A DNA stretch of 64,000 nucleotides from Oscillatoriophycideae cyanobacterium NC_groundwater_1537_Pr4_S-0.65um_50_18 (GCA_016208305.1 JACQYI010000084.1:1-64000), one strand, 5' to 3'; shown: positions 15,884 to 24,862, counted from the first letter of the stretch. Made by a program: numbers and translations. The notes: generated by a model from the letters alone, not told the origin.

Positions 15884-17218
15884 TCATAGTGCGATGAATT
15901 CTTCTGCGGACGTTGGATGAAGCGGCATGGTTGCATCGAGTTCTGCTTTCGTTAGCCCTGCGGTAACGGCAATCGCCATCATTTGCATAATCTCTGCTGC
16001 ATGGTCTCCAACCATATGCGCTCCCAATAAGCGATCGCTCTTTTTATCAACTACCAGTTTCATGCTGATTGCCTCATCTCTGCTCGTCAGGCTATAAAAC
16101 AGCGGTTGAAATGTAGTGCAGTAAGCCACAATATGCTCGACTCCAAACTGCTCTTGGGCTTCAGCTTCTGTGAGGCCGACAAAAGCCGCTGGGGGATTAC
16201 TAAAGACGGACGAGGGAATATTGGCGTAGTTCACCTGACGAGGCCGTTTGCCAAAAACCGTATCGGCAAAGGCTCTTCCTTCTGCGATCGCCACCGGAGT
16301 CAGTTGAACCCGATTTGTGCAATCGCCGACTGCGTAGATGTGGGGTTGGCTAGTTTGGCTCAGTTCATTGACTGCGATCGCTGTACGATCGAACTTGACC
16401 CCGGCATTTTCTAATCCTAAGCCCGTGAAATTAGGAGTTCGTCCTATGGCAAATAAAACAGCATCAACGGTTTCATGAGATCTGTCTGAAAGGGTTAACC
16501 GCAATCCTTCAGAGGTCTTCTCAATGCTTTTCACCTCGGTATTGGTCAAGAGGCGAATCTGATGCTGAGTCATCCCCTTCTGTACCTCCGTGCGGATCAT
16601 GTCGTCAAACTTCTTCAGAATCACATTCTCTCGGATGATTTGAGTCACCTGAGTTCCCAAGCCCTGCATAATGCCTGCAAACTCAACACCAATGTAGCCG
16701 CCACCCACGATCGCCAAGCAATTAGGCTGCTTGGGCAAATGAAACATCTGGTCTGAAATTAAGGCATATTCGCTGCCTAAAATATCGGGCGTGATCGCCT
16801 TCCCACCAACCGCAACAAGAATTTTGTCAGCGGTAATTTTTTGCCCGCTCACTTCTAACGTATGGGCATCTACAAAAGTTGCTTTGGCCCGAAACAGGGT
16901 GGCTCCAGCTTTCTCCAAAGCGTCAGCATGTCGATTGTCTAGGCGCTGCACTTCCTGATGGATGGCTTTTGTCATTTTCTGCCAGTCAAGCTGAGAATCC
17001 GGCTTACTCCAACCATATCCCACCGCGTCTTCAAACAGCTGAGAAAACCCTGATGCATAAACCATCAGCTTTTTAGGAATGCAGCCACGGGCAGTACAGG
17101 TGCCTCCCAAACAAGTGGATTCTGCGATCGCCACTCGTGCTCCGTAATCCGCTGCTCGCTTAGCTGCCGTCAGCCCTCCAGAACCTCCACCCACAACAAA
17201 CAGATCGTAATGAGACAT
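15884..17218 (-). CDS. gor: Glutathione reductase (class I pyridine nucleotide-disulphide oxidoreductase)
   Basis: The 444-residue length is normal. The N-terminal FAD site is VVGGGSGGLTAAKRAADYGA. The redox-active disulphide lies in GGTCTARGCIPKK, where the reductase consensus is usually GGTCVNxGCVPKK, so the TA pair is mildly unusual. The NAD(P) domain has IVGGGYIGVEFAGIMQGLG and the second FAD motif is YAVGDCTNRVQLTPVA. The C-terminal dimer and active-site motif HPTSAEEF supplies the catalytic His. It reduces GSSG with NADPH in the cytoplasm. The gene stands alone on the minus strand, with about 300 bp to the next gene downstream. Mercuric or other disulphide reductases are less likely given HPTSAEE and the overall motif order. 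Confidence 0.94.
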   Translation of the reverse strand: MSHYDLFVVGGGSGGLTAAKRAADYGARVAIAESTCLGGTCTARGCIPKKLMVYASGFSQLFEDAVGYGWSKPDSQLDWQKMTKAIHQEVQRLDNRHADALEKAGATLFRAKATFVDAHTLEVSGQKITADKILVAVGGKAITPDILGSEYALISDQMFHLPKQPNCLAIVGGGYIGVEFAGIMQGLGTQVTQIIRENVILKKFDDMIRTEVQKGMTQHQIRLLTNTEVKSIEKTSEGLRLTLSDRSHETVDAVLFAIGRTPNFTGLGLENAGVKFDRTAIAVNELSQTSQPHIYAVGDCTNRVQLTPVAIAEGRAFADTVFGKRPRQVNYANIPSSVFSNPPAAFVGLTEAEAQEQFGVEHIVAYCTTFQPLFYSLTSRDEAISMKLVVDKKSDRLLGAHMVGDHAAEIMQMMAIAVTAGLTKAELDATMPLHPTSAEEFIAL

Positions 17219-17399
17219 GGATAGCGCTTTTTCGGAATCTATCCCAACATGATAGCGCTATCATCTTTAACAACGTGATTGATCAGCCGCATGAATAATC
17301 AACGACATGTCAGGCAATCTGTAAGGACAAAAATTATACTCCGGTGAATTATACTCTCGCCATAGTAAACCCATTTATCAGCAATTCGAGGAACTCCAA

Positions 17400-17888
17400 A
17401 TGATAGGGATGGGGCGATCGCTGATCTTTAGCCTGCTCAAAGGATTTATCCGCATCAAATTCCCGCAGGTTCAAAAGATGACAACCGTGGAATTTGCCCA
17501 AAAATTAGAAAATTCTGCGGAATTTTGCCCTCTAATTTTAGATGCCAGGAGTGAAGAAGAATATGCTGTTAGCCATTTGGCAGCAGCGAGACGACTTGAG
17601 ATCCCCTCCCATTTGAGCGCAGAACCAGAAAGTACAGCACAAGCGCTTCAAGAAGTTTCAAAGCATATCCCCATTGTCGTTTACTGCTCAGTGGGTTATC
17701 GGAGTGCAAAAGTGGCTCAGCAGCTCGCGCAAGCTGGCTTTAGCGATGTTTTTAACCTGGAAGGAGGTGTCTTTCAATGGGTCAACGAAGATCGATCCTT
17801 AACGCATAACGGACAGCCTACACAGCTTGTTCATCCTTACAACGCAGCATGGGGAGCGCTCTTAAAGCATCCCCGGAGTAGAATTTAA
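17400..17888 (+). CDS. Rhodanese-like domain protein
   Basis: A 162-residue single rhodanese domain with a short hydrophobic N-terminus (MGRSLIFSLLKGFIRI) that could associate with the membrane. The family features are LILDARSEEEYAVSHL, the active-site loop YCSVGYRSA with catalytic C96, and FNLEGGVFQW near the end. Rhodanese domains move sulphane sulphur or bind sulphur donors. A GAGG ribosome motif lies about nine bases before ATG 17400. The next gene (17939) follows after 50 bp on the same strand and encodes a TIGR04283-like glycosyltransferase, so the two may be cotranscribed. Confidence 0.9.
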   Translation: MIGMGRSLIFSLLKGFIRIKFPQVQKMTTVEFAQKLENSAEFCPLILDARSEEEYAVSHLAAARRLEIPSHLSAEPESTAQALQEVSKHIPIVVYCSVGYRSAKVAQQLAQAGFSDVFNLEGGVFQWVNEDRSLTHNGQPTQLVHPYNAAWGALLKHPRSRI

Positions 17889-17938
17889 TCGACGGCATCA
17901 TGCCCAAGTCTCTCTTTCTTCACTTTTAGAAAAGCAAA

Positions 17939-18670
17939 ATGCTGCGTGTTTCGATCATCATTCCTACCTTAAATGAAGCCAAGAGCCTGGGAGAAACATT
18001 GCGGCTTCTAACCGTTCTCGATCCTCCGCCTGCGGAAGTGCTAGTTGTGGACGGCGGCAGTCAGGATAACACCGTCAGCATTGCACAGGTGGCTGGCGTG
18101 ACGGTGCTGAAGGGCGATCGCCCTGGACGCTCAGTGCAAATGAATCAGGGTGCAAAGTCAGCGACAGGCGATGTTCTTTGCTTTCTGCATGCAGATACTT
18201 GGGTTCCTTCTGATCTGGTTGCCGTGATCGAGCAGACTTTAGACGAAAAAACCGTTGCCTGTGGCGGTTTTATTTCTCTGATGAAAGGCGCAAAAACAAC
18301 GCGCTGGGGGATCTCGCTGCACAACTATCTAAAGACCTATTATGCGCCGCTGCTATTTAGACCCCATCTGTTTTTCCGGGGCTTACGTCTGTTGTTTGGC
18401 GATCAGGTGATGTTCTGTCGTCGGGCTGATTTTTGGGACTGCGACGGATTTGACGAGCGACTGCCGATTATGGAAGATGGTGATCTCTGCTTGCGCTTGC
18501 TGCAAAAGGGGCGAATTCGTCAGGTTAACCGTATTGTTCAGAGTTCAGATCGTCGGGTTGCCCACTGGGGCACCTGGAAAGCCGTAGCCATTTACCTGTA
18601 TATTGGCTGCCTCTGGGGTGTTGGAGTATCGGCCGATTATTTGAAGCAGTTCTATGAGGATATTCGCTGA
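17939..18670 (+). CDS. Family 2 glycosyltransferase, TIGR04283-like
   Basis: A 243-residue GT-A fold enzyme. The nucleotide-binding start is VSIIIPTLNEAKSLGETL, followed by EVLVVDGGSQDNT, GRSVQMNQGA and the metal-binding CFLHADTWVP. A helical block (WGISLHNYL, RPHLFFRGLR) precedes GDQVMFCRR and the MEDGDLCLRLL acidic motif. This layout matches the small TIGR04283 glycosyltransferases named after arsenosugar biosynthesis clusters. No arsenic gene is nearby, so the substrate is open. The last 19 bases overlap the 3' end of the convergent DUF547 gene. Confidence 0.88.
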   Translation: MLRVSIIIPTLNEAKSLGETLRLLTVLDPPPAEVLVVDGGSQDNTVSIAQVAGVTVLKGDRPGRSVQMNQGAKSATGDVLCFLHADTWVPSDLVAVIEQTLDEKTVACGGFISLMKGAKTTRWGISLHNYLKTYYAPLLFRPHLFFRGLRLLFGDQVMFCRRADFWDCDGFDERLPIMEDGDLCLRLLQKGRIRQVNRIVQSSDRRVAHWGTWKAVAIYLYIGCLWGVGVSADYLKQFYEDIR

Positions 18671-19353
18671 TTGAGGCTCCAGTCATAGTCAAGGTATGCG
18701 ATCGCGTTTGAGGCTGTTTCAGGAATATCTGGGCGGTAGAGGCGAATATAGCCTGCAATTGAGCCTGCCGCTTGAATAAAGTCCTGCTGATACCATTTGA
18801 AAATTTTGCTGCAATAGAGTTGCCCCGTCGGGGCATCATAACGAACTTTGTCAGGGTTATGGATGAAGCGATGGGTTTCCTCTTCAAGCTGCTGATTGAT
18901 CTGCTCCGGGACGTAAGCCTGATTGCGCAGGAGCGGACATCCTACAGAAGCACAGACGATCGCAAAATGAATGCGGGGTTCCTGCAAGCGACGGCGTAAT
19001 ATCTCGTTTTCAATCTGAGCCAAACTGTAGATTTGATTGGAAAATCGGTATATCCGTCGTTGGAAAAACCAGAGAAACGCGATCCAGTTAGGTATTCCCC
19101 CAATAACGGGACGAATTGAGGCGATCGGGTAACGTTCTAGAACTGTAGAAACTGTGAACGCATTGTAGAGATTGATCCAGAGCGCTAACTGCTGATCGCG
19201 AGTCAGATTCGGGTTCAAATCTAATGACTCTAAGCCCGCCAACCAATTCGCCAAGGCCAAAGGCTGCTGACTTTTCCAGGTGCGGTAGTCTACTTGCCCC
19301 TGCCGATCGACATACTGGTGCAGTAAATCATTCCATACGTCAAAATTAATCAT
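18652..19353 (-). CDS. DUF547 domain protein
   Basis: About 233 residues from the Met at 19353. A start at 19407 is possible, but the extra 18 residues are encoded by degenerate ACTATT/ACTCGTT-type repeats and look non-coding. The DUF547 features are WNDLLHQYVDRQGQVDYRTW, LALWINLYNAFTV, HFAIVCASVGCPLLRNQAY and YDWSLN. The family is common in cyanobacteria and plants, and its biochemical role is unknown. The invariant Cys/Ser region CASVGCP suggests a papain-like or structural site in the family, but this is inference. Its 3' end overlaps the glycosyltransferase gene by 19 bp, so antisense interference is possible. Confidence 0.87.
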   Translation of the reverse strand: MINFDVWNDLLHQYVDRQGQVDYRTWKSQQPLALANWLAGLESLDLNPNLTRDQQLALWINLYNAFTVSTVLERYPIASIRPVIGGIPNWIAFLWFFQRRIYRFSNQIYSLAQIENEILRRRLQEPRIHFAIVCASVGCPLLRNQAYVPEQINQQLEEETHRFIHNPDKVRYDAPTGQLYCSKIFKWYQQDFIQAAGSIAGYIRLYRPDIPETASNAIAYLDYDWSLNQRISS

Positions 19354-19579
19354 TGCTATACCGTTCGATATACTATTCAATCCACTCGTTAATCTACTAT
19401 TTGACACACTACTCGATAGAATAAGCTACCTTAGAAAAGTCAATCAATCAATCACTGGACTTAGCTTAAGTCTAGACTAATTCGATCCTATGTTTTTGAA
19501 CAGTTTTAAGGATAAAAGCCGGAAAAGAATTTTGCGCTACGGCTTCACATGAAAAAGAGGAGTTATCTTAAAAGACGGT

Positions 19580-20368
19580 ATGCAAGTCAATATTTATGAA
19601 ACTGCGATCGAGGCTGCTGCTGCTGCCGCAAGCTTGATGGCTAAGCGGCTTTGCCGATCGCCGAGTATGGTGCTTGGCCTCGCTACGGGTGGCACTATGG
19701 AGGCCGTATATGAGCACCTGATCCGGCACCTCAAAGCAGGACTCAGCTTGCGTTGCGCCACAACGTTCAACCTGGATGAATATGTCGGCCTTGCCTCAAC
19801 CCATCCTGCTTCTTATCGGGCAACGATGCAACGCCTCCTGTTTGAGCATACCGATATCAATCTCGATCGCACCCATTTGCCCGATGGTATGGCGCTCAAT
19901 CCTGAACAGGAAGCGGCTCGCTATGAAGCTGCAATTGCGGATGCTGGAGGCATCGATCTACAGCTTTTGGGTCTGGGTAGAAATGGCCACATCGCCTTCA
20001 ATGAACCCGGAACTCCCTTTGACACTCAAACCCATGCCGTTACGCTCGATCGCTCAACGCGAGCCGCAAATGCCCGATTTTTTCCAGCAGGTGAATCTGT
20101 TCCTGATCGCGCGATTACGATGGGCATTGCGACTATTCTGGCTGCGCAAGAAATTTTGTGGGTCGTTACGGGTTCAGAAAAACAGACGGCCTTTTCACAA
20201 GCCCTCTTAGGTAAAGTCGATCCCCAATGTCCAGCGTCAGTTCTCCAGATGCATCCTCACGTAATCATTTGTGCCGATCGCGCCGCCGCAGGGAGTGTCC
20301 TCTCTTCAGGTTCAGTCGATCGCAAACGGAATTTTAAGCTGCGCGTGCCTAAAACCCCAAAAAGTTGA
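19580..20368 (+). CDS. nagB: Glucosamine-6-phosphate deaminase
   Basis: A 262-residue NagB with the expected motifs: VLGLATGGTMEAVYEHL (phosphate site), TFNLDEYVGL (catalytic Asp region), HPASYRATM, and the core GLGRNGHIAFNEPG with the catalytic His. It converts glucosamine-6-phosphate to fructose-6-phosphate and ammonia in the cytoplasm, linking amino-sugar recycling to glycolysis. No nagA lies beside it. The stop codon falls inside an imperfect hairpin (20364-20407). An AGGAG sequence lies about seventeen bases before the ATG, a little far but plausible. Confidence 0.93.
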   Translation: MQVNIYETAIEAAAAAASLMAKRLCRSPSMVLGLATGGTMEAVYEHLIRHLKAGLSLRCATTFNLDEYVGLASTHPASYRATMQRLLFEHTDINLDRTHLPDGMALNPEQEAARYEAAIADAGGIDLQLLGLGRNGHIAFNEPGTPFDTQTHAVTLDRSTRAANARFFPAGESVPDRAITMGIATILAAQEILWVVTGSEKQTAFSQALLGKVDPQCPASVLQMHPHVIICADRAAAGSVLSSGSVDRKRNFKLRVPKTPKS

Positions 20369-20407
20369 TCTTTAAAGCTGCAAAGTGCCTTTGAAAATCA
20401 ACCTTTT
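20364..20407. repeat. Imperfect palindrome overlapping the nagB stop
   Basis: GTTGAT (20364-20369) pairs with ATCAAC (20397-20402), with AAAG/CTTT pairs inside. The inner AGTGCCTTTGAAA is shared with the element at 50454-50494, so it is a diverged member of the same family. It may terminate nagB. Confidence 0.45.
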
Positions 20408-20538
20408 AGAGGATGGGGGTGCCTTTGTAATCGACTGAGGGTAGGTGGAAGTTAGAATATTATGAATACACGAACTCTAAGATATTTGATTAACGCTGTG
20501 AGTCGTTTAATGCATCAACAACCTTCGCTCTCAACATC

Positions 20539-21255
20539 ATGTACGTCTTAATCGGTGGAGCCGGAATGCTAGGACTGGGTATTGCCCAGCAGCTATTGAA
20601 ACTGGGGCATACGGTTGCAATCATCGATTTAGACCCGCTGGCCTGTCGTTTTGCCCGTGAAAAAATTGGAGTCATGGCGTTTGAGGGTAGCGCAGTCAGC
20701 ACGACAGTTTTGCTGGAAGCGGGAATCAAACAAGCCAACGCAGTGGTCGCTGCCCTCAGAGATGATGCCCTGAACTTAGCATTGGTGACGCTATCTAGGA
20801 GCTATGGTATTTCCCATGTTGTGGTGCGAATGCGCGATCGCGAATTTTTAGAAGCCTATCGTCTTGCTGCCGCAAGCCACATCATCAGCACCATTGATTT
20901 GGCTGTTGCAACCATGTCTAATGCGATCGAATATCCCGAAGTTGAATCGATGATGCACTTTGAGCAAGGGCGAGTCGAAGTCCTAAAACTGCCTGTTCCG
21001 AGCGATTGCTATGTGGCAGGCCGCACTGTGGCTCAAATCGCTCAAGATCCCCGCTTTCCGACAGGTTCGCTCATTATTGGGTATCAATGCCATTCCTGCG
21101 CTAGTCTAGAGATTCCTAACGGCAATACCGTTCTTGAAGCTGGCTCAACCATCTTGGTGGTCACCCGCCTTGAGCTAGTGCATCCCATGATTGATTACCT
21201 GGGTATTCACGCTAGTCATCGTCCAACGATAGAAGTTTCTCATCCAAATCTTTGA
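20539..21255 (+). CDS. TrkA-like potassium channel/transporter regulator (RCK: TrkA-N and TrkA-C)
   Basis: A 238-residue soluble protein. The N-terminal Rossmann domain begins MYVLIGGAGMLGLGIA with the NAD-binding glycine pattern, followed by the adenosine-binding acid in AIIDLDP and EGSAVSTTVLLEAGI. Residues about 145-225 form a TrkA-C ligand-binding domain (VEVLKLPVPSDCYVAGRTV ... GSTILVVTRLE). Such subunits gate K+ channels or cation antiporters on NAD(H) or nucleotide binding. It converges on and overlaps by 44 bp the CPA1 antiporter gene (21212-22843), a plausible partner on the opposite strand. Confidence 0.88.
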   Translation: MYVLIGGAGMLGLGIAQQLLKLGHTVAIIDLDPLACRFAREKIGVMAFEGSAVSTTVLLEAGIKQANAVVAALRDDALNLALVTLSRSYGISHVVVRMRDREFLEAYRLAAASHIISTIDLAVATMSNAIEYPEVESMMHFEQGRVEVLKLPVPSDCYVAGRTVAQIAQDPRFPTGSLIIGYQCHSCASLEIPNGNTVLEAGSTILVVTRLELVHPMIDYLGIHASHRPTIEVSHPNL

Positions 21256-22843
21256 TGTAGTGCTGCACCAGATCATCTGGAACAATGCGTTTGCGGAGCG
21301 CATCGTTAACGGCGACCTTTTCGGCCAGAAGCAATCGCCGTCGAATGCTGTCTAGACCGCTGCGATCGCGCTTCAATTGTCCTGTCCGATATTGGTTATA
21401 AAACTCACGCAACACCCGTTCTGACTCTGCCACACGAGCCTGATAGGATGCCCAGAGTTCCTCATATACGGCTTTAGGTAAGACGCCCGATTTCAGCAGA
21501 CTGTCTAACTCGTCCTGAGCTGATTTAGCCGCAATGAGCTGAATCTGCAATTGCCCAGCTTCCTGCACAACCTCAGAAACACGGCTGATGTTCAGCCATT
21601 TAATCAGCGAGGGTAAGGCTAGCCCTTGGGCAACCAGGGAAAACAAAACGGAACCAAAGACCAACTCAATGATGAACTCTCGTCCTGTTAGCGTGAGCGG
21701 AATGGCAACGGCTAGCGCCATTGAGAGAGAACCTTTGATATTGCCTAAAACTAAAACATGCTGCCAGGGGAGTGGAATGGGGCGATCGAACCAACGCAAC
21801 CCTGCTAAGAGCAAATAGACCGAGAGAATCCGGCCTAATTGATACGCCAGAATCACAAACAAGATGGCTGGCAAAATTCTCCACAGCGTGACTGGGTTAA
21901 TCTCAATCCCAATCAGCAGAAAAATGAACGTATTGACGCTAAAACCCGCATATTCCCAGAAGCTCAGCAGAGTGATCCGATCTGAGGCAGATGCACTGCG
22001 AGACAACCCAAGATTGCCAAAAATAAGACCTGCAATCACAACCGCCACTGCGCCTGACACCCCCAAAAACTGGCCGATTTGAAAGGTGCCTAACGCGAGA
22101 GCCACGGTCAACAAAAGGCTGCTTAAGGGGTCACTTAACCGCACTAAGATCGGTAAGCTTAAGTAGCCCAAGACACCCCCGACGAGTCCACCTCCTAAAG
22201 CGACTACGAGAAGTTCTTTAATGCCTTGAACTGGGGTGAGAGAGCCTGTCGCATAGAGAACTAAAAGTAAGTTAAAGGAAATTAACGCTGCTGCATCGTT
22301 GAAAAGCGTTTCACCCTCAACAATGGTAGATAGTCGCGATGGCACCCGAATATCTTTAAAAACTGCGATCATCGAAACCGTATCTGTATTCGCCAAAATA
22401 ACGCCGATCAGCAGCGCCGGAATCCAATCTAACCCCAGCCCCAATTTAACTAAGACCGCAATAATGGCTGAAGAGACAATAGAACCCGGCCCTGCTAGTA
22501 GAGCGATCGGTTTAAACGTGCTGCGCAGGCGGCTGATATCGGTATTAATGGCGGCCTCAAAAATCAAAATCGGCAGGAAAAGATTTAAAACCAAAGAGGG
22601 GTCTAACCCAATGCGACGAGACAAGACCTCTGTAATGGGCAAGCCTGCCAGCACCAACCCTGTGACATAAGGAATTCGCAGTTGCTGCGTGATTAGAGCC
22701 ACAGCCGTTGCCAGCAGCAGCAAAATAATCAAAATGATGACCAGTTCAGGAATAGTTCCTACCGTTTGGCTCACTACAGCAGCATTGCTGTCGATCGGAG
22801 CCTGTTGCGCGACGATCCACTCCGTCACCGATCCTTGTCCCAT
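21212..22843 (-). CDS. CPA1-type Na+(K+)/H+ antiporter
   Basis: A 543-residue integral membrane protein with about 12-13 hydrophobic segments between residues 30 and 425. The CPA1/NhaP signature lies in IFEAAINTD and in NTDTVSMIAVFKD, followed by VEGETLFNDAAALISF, where the NDAA acidic motif marks the ion site. A cytoplasmic helical tail (about 430-543) is charged and ends in HYIKDLDEKLLSLDDD, suggesting regulation. It exchanges monovalent cations for protons at the plasma or thylakoid membrane. The 3' ends of this gene and the TrkA-like gene overlap by 44 bp on opposite strands, so their mRNAs can pair. Regulation of the antiporter by the RCK protein is inference. Confidence 0.92.
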   Translation of the reverse strand: MGQGSVTEWIVAQQAPIDSNAAVVSQTVGTIPELVIILIILLLLATAVALITQQLRIPYVTGLVLAGLPITEVLSRRIGLDPSLVLNLFLPILIFEAAINTDISRLRSTFKPIALLAGPGSIVSSAIIAVLVKLGLGLDWIPALLIGVILANTDTVSMIAVFKDIRVPSRLSTIVEGETLFNDAAALISFNLLLVLYATGSLTPVQGIKELLVVALGGGLVGGVLGYLSLPILVRLSDPLSSLLLTVALALGTFQIGQFLGVSGAVAVVIAGLIFGNLGLSRSASASDRITLLSFWEYAGFSVNTFIFLLIGIEINPVTLWRILPAILFVILAYQLGRILSVYLLLAGLRWFDRPIPLPWQHVLVLGNIKGSLSMALAVAIPLTLTGREFIIELVFGSVLFSLVAQGLALPSLIKWLNISRVSEVVQEAGQLQIQLIAAKSAQDELDSLLKSGVLPKAVYEELWASYQARVAESERVLREFYNQYRTGQLKRDRSGLDSIRRRLLLAEKVAVNDALRKRIVPDDLVQHYIKDLDEKLLSLDDD

Positions 22844-22957
22844 GAAATATTTTCCTTAAAGAATTGATTAAACGCCTGTTTGAGTTTAACTGTACCTTTC
22901 CTATCCACTTTCCAAAAGGTGAGGCTACGAAGATCCCTCTAAGAGATGAGTCTCCAT

Positions 22958-23001
22958 CTGTGGCGAAACTGTAGCGAAACTGTGGCGAAACTGTGGCGAA
23001 A
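22958..23001. repeat. 11-bp tandem repeat, four units
   Basis: CTGTGGCGAAA is repeated four times in direct order (22958, 22969, 22980, 22991) with a single base change in the second unit. It sits just after the TetR stop in the gap before the antiporter promoter, so it could vary in length and affect either gene. Confidence 0.85.
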
Positions 23002-23009
23002 AACTTGCT

Positions 23010-23678
23010 TCAGGTAGGGTGACGAAACCTGTCAAGGCCACTGAGAATTAGCTCTAACCCAAACTCGAAGTCATGTATCCCGTCATAGCGACCCTCTATA
23101 ACGTGATGCGTCAGCTGATTCAGGTAAGGATAATGTTCAACAGGGATGGATGAAAGGTAGTTCTCCGCCACTGCGGAATATTCTGTCGCCTCGAACGGAA
23201 AGTTTAGCTCTTGAAGCGTGAAGCCATAGATGTGATTGTCGATCGCATTCCAGGCATGATCCGCCATCTCCACCGAAAAGCCCGCTTCGCGCAGGCAGCC
23301 TAGTGTCGCATCCACATAGTGCAACATGGCTGAGCCAACATTCACCCGCGAGACGATCGCCATTGTCGCCCAAGGGTGACGCAACAGCACCGCATGAGCC
23401 GAGGTTGCCCGCTGCCGCATCGCCAGTTGCCAGTCTGTTGCAAGGCTAGGCACCTCAATCTCGCTGATGACCTTGTCAACAATGCCATCAAGTAGATCAT
23501 CTTTATTCGTCACATAGTTATACAGCGACATCGCCTTGACGCTCAACTTCTGAGCCAGCTTTCGCATCGAGAGCGACTCAATGCCGCCCTCGTCAGCGAG
23601 ATGGAGGGCAGCGTGCAGTATTCGTTCTCGACTCAACGGCACCGGAGGGGGGGTAGGGGGGTTACGTATCTTAGCCAT
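23010..23678 (-). CDS. TetR-family repressor with TetR_C_1-type ligand domain
   Basis: A 222-residue protein. The N-terminal helix-turn-helix is RERILHAALHLADEGGIESLSMRKLAQKL, with the recognition helix around SVKAMSLYNYVTNKDDLLDGI. The C-terminal domain (residues 75-215: LATDWQLAMRQRATSAH, HPWATMAIVSR, FGLELILSGLDRF) is of the tetracycline-repressor C-terminal kind. It is divergent from the MDR oxidoreductase gene at 23812, and two copies of CTTACRCTGTAAG lie in the shared promoter. It probably represses both itself and the oxidoreductase until a small hydrophobic inducer binds. No efflux pump is nearby. Confidence 0.92.
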   Translation of the reverse strand: MAKIRNPPTPPPVPLSRERILHAALHLADEGGIESLSMRKLAQKLSVKAMSLYNYVTNKDDLLDGIVDKVISEIEVPSLATDWQLAMRQRATSAHAVLLRHPWATMAIVSRVNVGSAMLHYVDATLGCLREAGFSVEMADHAWNAIDNHIYGFTLQELNFPFEATEYSAVAENYLSSIPVEHYPYLNQLTHHVIEGRYDGIHDFEFGLELILSGLDRFRHPT

Positions 23679-23712
23679 CTCGCCTTTTACCCATTACATT
23701 TCGCGCATTACA

Positions 23713-23751
23713 TTGACAAACTTACGCTGTAAGTTAAGCTTACACTGTAAG
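23713..23751. promoter_or_regulatory. Tandem TetR operators over a consensus -35 promoter
   Basis: Two 13-bp palindromes, CTTACGCTGTAAG (23721-23733) and CTTACACTGTAAG (23739-23751), lie 18 bp apart centre to centre. TTGACA (23713-23718) is a consensus -35 box, with a weak -10 (TAAGCT, 23735-23740) between the sites, oriented toward the oxidoreductase. A repressor bound here would block RNA polymerase. Confidence 0.8.
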
Positions 23752-23811
23752 TCTAGTCGATAAAGGCTGGCTTGCTTCTGAATGCGTGCCCCCCATGAAA
23801 GAGAAAGCCCT

Positions 23812-24846
23812 ATGACCGCCTCGAATGCCTTCCCCTCTGCCCAAGAGAATCATGCAAACCCCAAGATGAAAGCGATCGTCCAGTCTGAGTACGGTTCAGC
23901 GGAGGTATTGAGATTAGCAGAGGTAGATCGCCCTGTCGTGTCAGATCAGGGTGTGCGGGTGCGGATTCATGCGGCCTCCGTGAATGCAGGCGACTGGCAC
24001 CTGATGCGAGGAACGCCGTTCCTGAGCCGCCTCATATTTGGGGGACTCCTCAAGCCCAAAATTAAGATTCTCGGCTGTGATATGGCCGGACGGGTTGAAG
24101 CCGTTGGCAAAGACGTTACGCAGTTTCAGCCGGGTGATGCGGTGTATGGAGACTTGTCTGGGTGTGGCTTTGGGGCGTTTGCTGAGTATGTCTGTGTTCC
24201 CGAAACGGCGTTGACGCTCAAGCCTGCCAACACCTCCTTTGAAGCAGCGGCAACCGTTCCTGGTGCAACCCTTGCTGCCCTACAGGGATTGCGAGACTCT
24301 GGACAGATTCAGCCAGGACAAAGGGTGTTGATTAAGGGTGCATCGGGTGGCGTAGGCTCTTTTGCCGTGCAAATTGCAAAGGCATGGGGCGCTGAAGTGA
24401 CCGCCGTATGTAGCGCAAAAAAAATGGATGGGGTGCGATCGCTCGGTGCTGACCATGTCATGCATGACGCTGACGTAACCCAAACGAAGCAGCGCTACGA
24501 TTTGATCCTAGATGCTGCCGCCTACCGTTCCGTTTTTGACTATTTGCCAATCTTGACTCCTGGGGGCACCTACGTCATGGTCGGCGGCTCTAACGCTCGA
24601 TTGTTTCAGGTGCTGCTTTTCGGGTCTTTGATTTCAAAAATCAGCCGCCGAACCGTCAGGTGCTTGATGTCAAAACCCAATCAAGCGGATCTGGTGATTT
24701 TAAAAGAGCTCGTTGAAGCCGGAAAAATCGTTCCCTTAATCGATCGATGCTATCGCTTGAGTGAAGTCCCTGTGGCTATTCGCGCCCTCGAACAGCGGCA
24801 GGTGCAGGGGAAACTCGCCATCTGCGTTTTACCGGGAGAGGCTTAG
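23812..24846 (+). CDS. NAD(P)-dependent MDR oxidoreductase (quinone reductase-like)
   Basis: About 344 residues from ATG 23812, preceded by GAAAGAGA; an ATG at 23782 would add ten. The GroES-like N-terminal domain (VRVRIHAASVNAGDWHLMRG, ILGCDMAGRVEAVG) lacks the Cys/His set of zinc alcohol dehydrogenases, pointing to the zinc-free quinone oxidoreductase branch. The Rossmann domain has VLIKGASGGVGSFAVQIAKAWGA. It reduces quinones or enones with NADPH in the cytoplasm. It is controlled, by inference, by the divergent TetR protein through the two operators in front of it. The substrate may be related to the inducer. Confidence 0.9.
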   Translation: MTASNAFPSAQENHANPKMKAIVQSEYGSAEVLRLAEVDRPVVSDQGVRVRIHAASVNAGDWHLMRGTPFLSRLIFGGLLKPKIKILGCDMAGRVEAVGKDVTQFQPGDAVYGDLSGCGFGAFAEYVCVPETALTLKPANTSFEAAATVPGATLAALQGLRDSGQIQPGQRVLIKGASGGVGSFAVQIAKAWGAEVTAVCSAKKMDGVRSLGADHVMHDADVTQTKQRYDLILDAAAYRSVFDYLPILTPGGTYVMVGGSNARLFQVLLFGSLISKISRRTVRCLMSKPNQADLVILKELVEAGKIVPLIDRCYRLSEVPVAIRALEQRQVQGKLAICVLPGEA

Positions 24847-24862
24847 GCAAAGCCCATCAGGT

